Made by a program: the position numbers and the translations under genes
Shown here: piece after piece, positions 1 through 7,329 of the stretch
How positions within the stretch are numbered: the stretch's first letter is position 1
How the letters are laid out: each line of letters opens with the position of its first letter
Notes under the pieces: generated by a model
The model's input: the letters and a program-made list of their open reading frames with translations, nothing else
Told to the model about the DNA's origin: nothing
Database searches by the model: none
Source of the DNA: Candidatus Hydrogenedentota bacterium
GTDB lineage: Bacteria > Hydrogenedentota > Hydrogenedentia > Hydrogenedentales > SLHB01
Length of the DNA stretch: 14,641 nt
NCBI GenBank assembly: GCA_026387845.1
Contig: JAPLKX010000337.1
Location: 1-14,641, forward strand
Reading direction: 5' to 3'

Positions 1-351
1 GCATGCGCCGCCATCTGCGCAACGTTCGACGCGTTCAAGGCACAAAACGTCGTCGCAAACTGCCGGAAAATGGCCCCCGTCATGCTCCGCGGCCTCCAAC
101 GCCTGAAGTCCCGGTTCCCATTCATCAAATTCATCCGCGGCGAAGGTCTCGTGTACGGCGTCGAGATTTCCAACGACGATACCGCAAACAAATGCGTACT
201 CGAAGCCTACTACGGCGTCAACGGCGAAGGCGTCCATCTCCTCGGTCCGCTCGCCGGAAAAGTCCTCCGCGTCAGCCCGCCGCTGGTTATTACGGGGCGC
301 GAAATCAACCAGGCAATCGCGATCCTTGAAAAAGCCTGGGAAAGAGTCTGA
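1..351 (+). CDS. Class III (PLP-dependent) aminotransferase, C-terminal fragment cut by the window edge
   Basis: The reading frame is open from base 1 to the TGA at 349-351, giving 116 residues without a start, so the gene begins outside the window. The visible part matches the small C-terminal domain of class III aminotransferases. An alanine-rich helix (ACAAICATFDAF) is followed by a helix ending MLRGLQRL, then the signature turn FIRGEGLVYGVEI and the closing LRVSPPLVIT segment before the final helix. The PLP-binding lysine lies upstream and is not seen, so the substrate (acetylornithine, ornithine, 4-aminobutyrate or another amine) cannot be decided. The downstream PIG-L remnant starts only four bases after the stop, which suggests co-transcription. 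The family call is fairly sure; the specific enzyme is unknown. Confidence 0.85.
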   Translation, partial: ACAAICATFDAFKAQNVVANCRKMAPVMLRGLQRLKSRFPFIKFIRGEGLVYGVEISNDDTANKCVLEAYYGVNGEGVHLLGPLAGKVLRVSPPLVITGREINQAIAILEKAWERV

Positions 352-355
352 ACGT

Positions 356-975
356 ATGGCGCGCAAAAAAACGGTTTTGGTGGTCGTGGCTCACGCGGAT
401 GACCTCGAGTTTTTCGCTGGCGGGACAGTTGCGCGGTTCGTACTCGAAAAAGCCTACGACGCCTACGAACTCATCCTCACCAACAACTCAAGAGGATCCT
501 ATTCCCTGTCCAGCGATCAACTCATCGAAATCTCCGCACGCGAGGCGCCGCTATGGCCACGGTCGAAGCCGCCACATTCAGTTCGATGCCCCTGTTCTAC
601 CCCGAGCACAAATACGCGCCCTGGTGCGTCACCGAAGCATACTGGTTCGCCAAGCACCCATGGAATGCCGATACCTTCGTCGACATCTCATCCACCATCG
701 ACCTCAAAATCCAAGCCCTGCTCAAGCACGACTGCCAGATGGATCTCACTATCGACAGCGCTAAATGCGAGGCTAAAGCCATCGGCGCCGACCTCCCTAT
801 GCTCCAAAGTCTCGACAAAAACGCCTACGGGTCCGTCATCGACCTCGCCATACGAAGCGTACACGCCGCCGTCGGCGCAAAAGCCGGATTCGAGTTCGCC
901 GAACAGCTCCGCTACGAAAAACTCGGCCTACTCGACCGCATACTGGGCATGGACCTCATCACACCCGATTTTTGA
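356..975 (+). pseudogene. PIG-L family (LmbE-like) deacetylase with internal deletion and frameshift
   Basis: PIG-L proteins are zinc-dependent enzymes that remove N-acetyl groups from amino sugars and related compounds. Here the N-terminal part starts at ATG 356 and has the metal motif AHADDLE (His13, Asp15, Asp16), a variant of AHPDDxE, then the usual GGTVARF and LTNNSRGSYSLSS stretches up to about base 547. Homology then continues in another frame (from about 541) with ATVEAATFSSMPLFYPEH and runs to the TGA at 973-975. The two parts give about 63 and 145 residues. The segment that should join them, roughly 70-80 residues including the second metal motif (HPDH type), is absent. The original frame carries on to about 1051 with proline/serine-rich nonsense. 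No functional enzyme can be made from this sequence. A sequencing or assembly error is the alternative, but it would have to include a sizeable deletion. Confidence 0.8.
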
Positions 976-1033
976 CAGAACGTATCGAGTCCACTCATGT
1001 GTATCCCTCCAAAGAGGCTTCCCCAATCAACAG

Positions 1034-1062
1034 TTGACAGAATTGAACTGACTTGATATTGT
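1034..1062 (+). promoter_or_regulatory. Sigma70-type promoter candidate for the 14-unit repeat protein
   Basis: A perfect -35 box TTGACA (1034-1039) is followed by a 17-base spacer and the -10 box TATTGT (1057-1062). It lies in the gap between the PIG-L remnant and the large repeat protein, in a locally AT-richer stretch. Transcription would begin near 1069 and leave a leader of about 105 bases before the chosen ATG at 1177. Confidence 0.6.
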
Positions 1063-1176
1063 ATTTGTTCTACATCCCTGTTGGTTAAGGGGGCCGAGGC
1101 AGAATTGGCCTACTGTTGCAGCCGGACAGTATGCGCATCGGCGGGCGTTGCCTGGCGTAAAGGATGGGGACGTGTG

Positions 1177-4100
1177 ATGCGGTCAATCAAGTCTCTTCAC
1201 TGCTTGTGGGGCGGCTGGCGAGCCGGGTGCGCTGTGGCGTGGGCTTGTGCACTTGCACTGCACCTGTGGTGCGGGTTGGCGGCGGCAGCCGTCGGCCCGG
1301 AAACCGACCCCAGCAACGTCTACTGGGATGACCGGCTTTACGGGAGCGACATGTCGTCGGGTGATGTATACGCTTTAACCCAAGACAACGCAGGCAACAT
1401 ATTTGCTGGAGGGAGCTTTACTACCGCAGGGAGCGTGAACGAGGCTTATCTCGCCAGGTGGGACGGCACCGCGTGGTCCGCGCTCGGCTCCGGTGTGGAT
1501 GGTGAAGTGCATTGCCTGGTGTCTGATGGCGAGGGCAACCTGTATGTTGGCGGAGACTTTACGACGGCGGGCGGCGTAGCCGCCAACAAAATCGCAAAAT
1601 GGGACGGCAACGCGTGGTCACCGCTGGGTACCGGCATGAACAACGAGGTACAAGCGCTGGCGCGTGACGGTGGCGGTAACCTCTATGCGGGAGGATATTT
1701 CACGACAGCGGGCGGCGTAACCGTCAACGGAATCGCCAAATGGGACGGCGCGGCGTGGTCTGCGCTAGGCACCGGCGTGAACGGGCAGGTCTACGCGATG
1801 GTGTGTGACGGCAGCGGTAACATCTATACGGGGGGAAGCTTCACCACGGCCGGCGGCGTCACTGTAAACAGAATCGGCAGGTGGGACGGCAGCGCCTGGT
1901 CAGCACTGGGCACCGGCATGAATGTCACGGTGGAGGCCCTGGCGCTGGACGGAAGTGGCAACCTCTACGCCGGAGGTTATTTCACTACCGCGGGCGGCCT
2001 GACTGCTTGGCACATTGCCAAGTGGAACGGAAGCGAGTGGTCGGCCTTGGGCTCCGGTACGAATAACATCGTACGCGCGCTGGCAGTTGACGGGATCGGC
2101 AACCTTTACGCGGGCGGCTATTTCGGGACGGCGGGGGGTGTGACGGTTAACGGAATTGCGAAGTGGAACGGCAGTGCATGGTCGGCTATCGGCTCGGGCA
2201 TGAATAACGTTGTATTTGCGCTGGCGTTTGACGGGTACGGCAGCCTCTGCGCCGGAGGTCGCTTCACGACAGCGGGTGGTGTAGCCGCAAATCGTGTGGC
2301 GAAGTGGGATGGCAGCGCCTGGTCCGTGTTCGATACTACCGGCAGAGGCACGAACAACAAGGTGTCTGCACTGGCATTTAATGGCGACGACCTATACGCA
2401 GGGGGTAACTTCACGGTGGTGGATGGCACAGCGGCGAATTACATCGCCAAGTGGGACGGTGCCGCGTGGTCAGCCCTCGGTTCCGGCATGAACGACCAGG
2501 TGCATGCGGTGGCCTGTGGCGGGAGCGACAACCTCTATGTGGGAGGTAAATTTACGACGGCGGGCAGCGTGACCGTAAATAGAATCACCAAGTGGGACGG
2601 CAGCACATGGTCAGCACTGGGTAGTGGCGTCGATAACAACGTCTATGCCCTGGCAACTGACGGGAGCGGCAACCTCTATGCCGGCGGCGATTTTGTGCTG
2701 GCGGGCGGCGTAACTGCAAACAGAATAGCCAAGTGGGACGGCAGCACTTGGGCCGCTTTGGGCGCCGGCATGAGTGGAAGAGTGAGCGCGCTCGCGTTGG
2801 ACGGGGCCGGAAACGTGTATGCGGGCGGTAGTTTCATAATGGCGGGCGGCGTAACCGCAAACAAGATAGCCAAGTGGGACGGCAGCACGTGGGCCGCTTT
2901 GGGCGCCGGCATGAGCGTGACGGGATCAGTGCACGCGCTCGCGTTGGATGGGAATGGCAACCTCTACGCTGGGGGTAATTTCTGGACGGCAGGCGACATA
3001 ACCGCGTACAGCATCGCGAAATGGAATGGCAGCGCGTGGTCGACCGTCGGTACCGGCGCGTATTTCACTGTAGATGCTCTGGCACTTGACGGGAGCGGCG
3101 ATCTCTACGCGGGAGGGTACTTCACGATGGCGGGCGGTGTGTACACGCACGGAATCGGTAAGTGGGACGGCAGCGCGTGGTCGGCATTCGGCACAGGGAT
3201 GGGTCATATACCGGGAACTGCGCCCTATGTGTCCGCGCTTGCCATCCGCGACAATAACCTGTACGCAGGAGGCGACCTTCTCACGGCAGGGGACAAGGTT
3301 TCTGCTTACATTGCGCTCTGGCAGCCGCGAGTCGACCACAGCGAGGTTTTGCTGTCGGCGAATCCCGGGGAACAGACGCTTGGGAACGACCTGGACGGCT
3401 TCTATAAGCCCGCCCTGCAGACATTCGACGGCACGACCGTGACGCACTCCGGCTGGGGGCCCGTCACCGTGACACTGGACCGGGCGGACGAGATCCAAGT
3501 TGCCGGCCAGCGGGTCAACGGGGCGTTCACGCTGTTGCCGGAAGGCGTTCAATTCGGGGGCACCGGTGCCACCCTGCGCCTGGAATTCAGCGAGGACGAC
3601 GCGACCGCCTATGGTGTTGGCTACAGCGAGTTCCGTGCAGTTCGCCTGGCCTACCCGGCGGGATACCCGGCGGACAAGGAGGCCGAGACTGTCGAAATGC
3701 TGGACACCGCGCCGCCCGCCCCTGCCCGCATCGAAAACGGCAGGCAAATCTACGCCATCACGGTGCCTTTCGCAGAAATTGCGTCAACTTACGGGGCGGT
3801 GCCGGAGTCCATGATAACCGACTTGACTCCGCCCACGGGCACCCTCGTCATCAACGGCGGCGCAGCCTTTACCAATTCCGCGTCGGTGTCCCTAACCTTA
3901 TCCGCTACGGACAGCGGGTCGGGCGTTACGCAGATGCAATTCAGCAACGACAATGATGACTGGAGCGGGTGGGAAGATTACGCCGGAAGTAAAAGCTGGA
4001 CGTTGACGGCGGGAGATGGGGCAAAGACCGTCTACGTCCAGTACCGCGACGCCCAGGGCAATATCTCCACCGAAACCATCAGCGACAGTATCACGCTCGA

Positions 4101-4473
4101 CCTGACGCCGCCCATTATCACTCTGCTGGGACCAAATCCGCTCGATCTCCAGTTGTACGACGAGTACATCGACCCAGGCGCCATGGCAACCGACGCATTA
4201 TCCGGCGACTGCACTTCCGGGATCCTGATCGATTCGGCGGCTGTGGATATCACGACCATAGGCGAGTACGTCGTCACCTACGACGTTGCCGATGCCTGCG
4301 GCAACCCCGCCCATGCCGAGCGGGTTGTCCGGGTGATCCCCGCGGTGCCGCTGTCGCCTTGGGCAGGGCTGCTGCTGAGCCTTGCGCTGGCAGGGCTGGG
4401 CATTTATATCCACTCCTGCGCCGGGGGACGCAGGAACAGGAGGAGCAACAGGCCGTCAGGTTCCGTGCCTTAA
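1177..4473 (+). CDS. Large secreted beta-propeller-like repeat protein with Ig-like domains and C-terminal sorting/anchor tail
   Basis: The product has 1098 residues. ATG 1177 is preferred over the open frame reaching back to 1081 because it starts a clear signal peptide (basic MRSIK, hydrophobic core ending LAAAAVG) and has AAAGGA at 1159-1164; GTG 1174 is an in-frame alternative. Residues 64-720 are fourteen units of about 47 residues with the pattern VYALA.DGSGNLYAGG.FTTAGG, then IAKWDG..WSALGSG, similar to kelch/Rax2-type propeller repeats. Residues about 721-880 form a domain I do not recognise. Residues about 882-978 look Ig-like (TPPTGTLVINGG, aromatic-rich WSGWEDY), and 980-1054 resemble a DUF5011/HYR-type Ig-like domain. 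The tail from 1057 has VPLSPWAG, a hydrophobic segment and a basic end (RRNRR), recalling IPTL-CTERM-like sorting signals. I infer a cell-surface or exported protein for binding or adhesion. No catalytic motif is seen. Confidence 0.9.
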   Translation: MRSIKSLHCLWGGWRAGCAVAWACALALHLWCGLAAAAVGPETDPSNVYWDDRLYGSDMSSGDVYALTQDNAGNIFAGGSFTTAGSVNEAYLARWDGTAWSALGSGVDGEVHCLVSDGEGNLYVGGDFTTAGGVAANKIAKWDGNAWSPLGTGMNNEVQALARDGGGNLYAGGYFTTAGGVTVNGIAKWDGAAWSALGTGVNGQVYAMVCDGSGNIYTGGSFTTAGGVTVNRIGRWDGSAWSALGTGMNVTVEALALDGSGNLYAGGYFTTAGGLTAWHIAKWNGSEWSALGSGTNNIVRALAVDGIGNLYAGGYFGTAGGVTVNGIAKWNGSAWSAIGSGMNNVVFALAFDGYGSLCAGGRFTTAGGVAANRVAKWDGSAWSVFDTTGRGTNNKVSALAFNGDDLYAGGNFTVVDGTAANYIAKWDGAAWSALGSGMNDQVHAVACGGSDNLYVGGKFTTAGSVTVNRITKWDGSTWSALGSGVDNNVYALATDGSGNLYAGGDFVLAGGVTANRIAKWDGSTWAALGAGMSGRVSALALDGAGNVYAGGSFIMAGGVTANKIAKWDGSTWAALGAGMSVTGSVHALALDGNGNLYAGGNFWTAGDITAYSIAKWNGSAWSTVGTGAYFTVDALALDGSGDLYAGGYFTMAGGVYTHGIGKWDGSAWSAFGTGMGHIPGTAPYVSALAIRDNNLYAGGDLLTAGDKVSAYIALWQPRVDHSEVLLSANPGEQTLGNDLDGFYKPALQTFDGTTVTHSGWGPVTVTLDRADEIQVAGQRVNGAFTLLPEGVQFGGTGATLRLEFSEDDATAYGVGYSEFRAVRLAYPAGYPADKEAETVEMLDTAPPAPARIENGRQIYAITVPFAEIASTYGAVPESMITDLTPPTGTLVINGGAAFTNSASVSLTLSATDSGSGVTQMQFSNDNDDWSGWEDYAGSKSWTLTAGDGAKTVYVQYRDAQGNISTETISDSITLDLTPPIITLLGPNPLDLQLYDEYIDPGAMATDALSGDCTSGILIDSAAVDITTIGEYVVTYDVADACGNPAHAERVVRVIPAVPLSPWAGLLLSLALAGLGIYIHSCAGGRRNRRSNRPSGSVP
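1366..3336 (+). repeat. Fourteen tandem ~141-bp coding repeats
   Basis: The 47-codon unit recurs every 141 bases, for example ATCGC at 1591 and 1732. Counting each VYAL...IAKWDG...GSG block once gives 14 units; unit lengths vary by only a few residues, with insertions such as TTGRG and GHIPGTAP. The IAKWDG segments starting at 2725 and 2866 differ at one base in 50, which points to a recent duplication or gene conversion, while others have diverged more. Confidence 0.9.
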
Positions 4474-4500
4474 GCGCCCTGCTTCTGTTGGTATGTTATT

Positions 4501-4534
4501 GGAGGCCCGAGCTTCGGCTTGCGCCTCCTTCTTT
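4501..4534 (+). terminator. Intrinsic terminator with UUCG tetraloop
   Basis: The left arm (GGAGGC + CCGAGC, 4501-4512), a TTCG loop closed by C-G, and the right arm (GCTTGC + GCCTCC, 4517-4528) form a 12-bp stem with one mismatch and one G-T pair. TTCTTT follows. It sits 27 bases after the stop of the repeat protein and 21 bases from the end of the convergent rhamnosidase gene. The hairpin may also stop minus-strand transcripts, although the minus-side U tract is poor. Confidence 0.8.
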
Positions 4535-4555
4535 GATGTACGACCTTGTGGGTTG

Positions 4556-7249
4556 TCAGCTTCCAATTTCCGCGGACTCAAATACGTATTCGCCTGAGGG
4601 GATCTCAAACTCTGCGAAATTTTCCATTTTCTTAACGAGGCGCGGCTCGGTTTGTCTGCTACTGACATTTGCTCCGGGCACCCGCACCAGCGCCGTCGTG
4701 TTAGGCGGGACATGCACCTTGAGCGTCAGCTTCCCATTTTCGATTCGCCACTCGCTCTCGACGAGGCCTCTGACGGTGTCATACGTAGCTTTTGCCCACG
4801 TGACGCCGCCCACCGGCCGCGGGTCGATGACGACGTGCCGGAACCCCGGACCCGATGCGTCCGGCCGGATCCCGCCCAGAACGCGCGGGAACCATTCGCC
4901 CGCCGCCAGCAGCGTGCTGTGTATCTGCGACCTCTCGCCTTCCCATCGTTCCCAGAAGGTTGTGGCGCCCTGCTCGAGCATGTAGCCCCAGCCGGGGTAC
5001 GTTTTCTGGTTCATGATGAGCGCGGCGAGGTCGTCGCGGCCTGCCGTGTTCAACAGGCGCAGCAGAAACATCGAACCGTGCATGCCCGTATCGATGTGGC
5101 CGCCTTTTTTCTCGACGATCTCTGCCTCGAGCGATTTCATCACGGCCGCGCGCAATTCGTCCGGCGTCACGCCCGACAGAAGCCCAAACGCCAGGTTCGC
5201 CTGCCCGCCGTCGGCGTATGAGTTCTGCTCCGCGTTGAAGAATGCGCCATGCGTTGCCCGCCGGATTTCCTCCGCCTTTCGTGCATACAACTCCGCGTCC
5301 TGCGCCTCGCCCAGCACGCCCGCCACCTTGCCCATGTGCGCGCAGATGTACGCGTAGAAGCAGTTGTTGAAAAACGTCCGCGACAACTCGCTCGACCACG
5401 GGCCGGTGCCCTGATCGTGATCCGGCGCAACCCAGTCGCCGATGAACCCATAGTCAGGATGCCCGTACGGGCGCAGCAGGCCGTCGACGGCCTTCGAGTC
5501 CAGAAACTCGACGTACCGCTTCATCATCCCGTAATTGTCGCGCAGCACCCGCGCGTCGCCGTAATGGAGGTACATGTCCCACGGAAGCATCACGCAGATC
5601 GCACCCCACGTCGGCCCACCGCCTGCCCCGTGCGGGTACGGCGCAATGTTCGGCAGCTCGCCCGTCGCAGCGTCTTGCACGTCCCGCCAATTGCCCAACC
5701 ACTTCGTGTACATCGCCCCGAGGTCAAACGCATACAGCGCCGTCTTCGACGTGATCTGACCGTCACCCCCATAGCCCAGCCGCTCCCGGTGCGGGCAATC
5801 CACCGAAACCCCGCCCGACGTCACGCACCGAAACGTGTACAGCGTCGTCTCGTAAATCCGGTTAAACAGATCGTTCGAGCACTCAAACGTCCCCCGACGC
5901 TCGAGCGGCGTCTGCACAAAAAGAGCCGTCGCACCGCCCGCTTTCGGTTCGCGCCGAAGCCCGTTCACCTTCACGTACCGGAACGCGTGGTAGTTGAACC
6001 GGTCTTGGAACGTCTCCGCGCCATCCGTGGCCGGGATGTACTCCGCCTGCTGATCCCACCACACCGGTTCCCCCGTCTTTTCGAACCGCTCAATGAACTT
6101 CATCCGCACCGGCTTCCCCGGCTCCCCGTGAACGCGCAGCCGGAACATCGCCGTCACGTTCCGCCCCATGTCGAACAAGTACTCGCCCGGCGCGGTGTTC
6201 TTGACGTCAACCGCAGCCACCTCTTCTACTACACGATTTGATTCAAGCATTGCCGCACAAACAGCCACCACCGGCGGCTCCACCACCACAGCTTTCTCTA
6301 TCCAATCCGGCTTCAGCCCGGCCTCGTCCCAGCCCGGACATTCTGCCCGCGCGTCATACCGCTCCCCATCGATGTTGCTGTCTTTCACCCGCGCGATCGC
6401 CGTGACCGGCCCCAGGTGCGACCCCCACGTCCCGTCCGACGCCACCGTGACCGTCTTGCCGCCCTCGAGCTCGACCTCCACCTGCACCCGCGCAATCGGC
6501 CCCGGATACGTCACGCCGGGGAAACCGGGACAGTACCAGCCCCGGCCCAGCGCCACGCCGACGCAGTTACCGCCGCGGCGCAACGCCCCGGTCACATCGT
6601 GCGTGACGTAATACGCCCGCTTGTTGTAATCGCTGACGTTCGGCCCGCATACCCCCTCCCCGATCTTGGCGCCATTGATGTGCAGGTCGCAATAACCCAT
6701 CGCCGCCACGTAAGCCGTCGCCCGAACCGGTTTCGAATCAAGATCAAACTCCGCGCGGAACAGCGGCCCGGCCGGCTCCTCCTTCATCTCCGCCGGATAC
6801 GGATAGCCAATCCATTTAGCCGACCAGTCCGACGCATCCAGCAGGCCCATCGTCCACCGTGCCGGCTCGCTCCACGCCGTCGCCGCGTCCGACTCGTCCC
6901 ACGCGCGAACCTTCCACCAGCACGACACCCGCGAACCCAATGGCTTGCCTGCGTACGGGACAAGTACCGTCTCATCGGAATCTACCTTGCCCGAATCCCA
7001 TAAGTCGCCCGTATCCGCCCCAAGCAGGTCCGGCGACGACGCCACCACGATCTGATACGCCGTCTGACGCGCACCACGCCGGTCTGATTGCACGATCCAG
7101 TTCAACCGCGGCTCCGCCACGTCAATCCCCAGCGGGTTCTCCAGGTACTCGCACCGCAACCGGCCCGCCGTCATCCCCGCCGCCGCATCCGCTCCGGCAA
7201 AGAAAGAGAACAACATCGCGAGTCCCAACGCGGCGTGAAACTTGACCAT
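4556..7249 (-). CDS. Secreted alpha-L-rhamnosidase, glycoside hydrolase family 78
   Basis: The 897-residue product is of normal GH78 length. This family hydrolyses terminal alpha-L-rhamnose by inversion. ATG 7249 has AAAGGAG eight bases upstream (7258-7264) and begins a signal peptide (hydrophobic core to ADAAAG, residues 1-24), so the enzyme is exported. Domains in order: Fn3-like (about 28-135, LRCEYLENPLGID), the carbohydrate-binding N-terminal rhamnosidase domain (about 165-340, with GRGWY), a concanavalin-like domain (about 350-450), the (alpha/alpha)6 barrel (about 455-795) and a C-terminal beta-sandwich. The motif DCPHRERLGYGGDG gives Asp484, Glu489 and Asp496, with the same spacing as Asp567, Glu572 and Asp579 of Bacillus RhaB. 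TTFWERW gives Glu767, the expected catalytic base. It lies downstream of a second secreted carbohydrate-active-like gene on the same strand, with an 80-base gap. The natural substrate is unknown. Confidence 0.95.
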   Translation of the reverse strand: MVKFHAALGLAMLFSFFAGADAAAGMTAGRLRCEYLENPLGIDVAEPRLNWIVQSDRRGARQTAYQIVVASSPDLLGADTGDLWDSGKVDSDETVLVPYAGKPLGSRVSCWWKVRAWDESDAATAWSEPARWTMGLLDASDWSAKWIGYPYPAEMKEEPAGPLFRAEFDLDSKPVRATAYVAAMGYCDLHINGAKIGEGVCGPNVSDYNKRAYYVTHDVTGALRRGGNCVGVALGRGWYCPGFPGVTYPGPIARVQVEVELEGGKTVTVASDGTWGSHLGPVTAIARVKDSNIDGERYDARAECPGWDEAGLKPDWIEKAVVVEPPVVAVCAAMLESNRVVEEVAAVDVKNTAPGEYLFDMGRNVTAMFRLRVHGEPGKPVRMKFIERFEKTGEPVWWDQQAEYIPATDGAETFQDRFNYHAFRYVKVNGLRREPKAGGATALFVQTPLERRGTFECSNDLFNRIYETTLYTFRCVTSGGVSVDCPHRERLGYGGDGQITSKTALYAFDLGAMYTKWLGNWRDVQDAATGELPNIAPYPHGAGGGPTWGAICVMLPWDMYLHYGDARVLRDNYGMMKRYVEFLDSKAVDGLLRPYGHPDYGFIGDWVAPDHDQGTGPWSSELSRTFFNNCFYAYICAHMGKVAGVLGEAQDAELYARKAEEIRRATHGAFFNAEQNSYADGGQANLAFGLLSGVTPDELRAAVMKSLEAEIVEKKGGHIDTGMHGSMFLLRLLNTAGRDDLAALIMNQKTYPGWGYMLEQGATTFWERWEGERSQIHSTLLAAGEWFPRVLGGIRPDASGPGFRHVVIDPRPVGGVTWAKATYDTVRGLVESEWRIENGKLTLKVHVPPNTTALVRVPGANVSSRQTEPRLVKKMENFAEFEIPSGEYVFESAEIGS

Positions 7250-7329
7250 TTTCCCGGCTCCTTTACATGACTGACCGAAAGCAGATTCTACTGCACGCCG
7301 GCCGCCGCTGACAAAATCACTGCGTCACA

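Noticed and set aside
1081..1176. N-terminal extension of the repeat protein from TTG 1081
   Set aside because: It would place 32 residues, some of them charged, before the signal peptide and has no Shine-Dalgarno sequence; ATG 1177 fits better.
2926..3747. Long open frame (273 codons) on the minus strand inside the repeat protein
   Set aside because: It is antisense to the tandem repeats and domain region of a clear gene, and its translation is Arg/Pro/Val-rich with no domain or signal. It is a by-product of GC-rich codon use.
4359..4985. 208-codon plus-strand frame running from the end of the repeat protein into the rhamnosidase gene
   Set aside because: It crosses a strong terminator, overlaps two real genes in other frames, and has no coherent product.
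5249..6241. 330-codon open frame on the plus strand across the rhamnosidase gene
   Set aside because: Arg/His/Pro-rich translation without structure, antisense to the GH78 catalytic region with all motifs intact.
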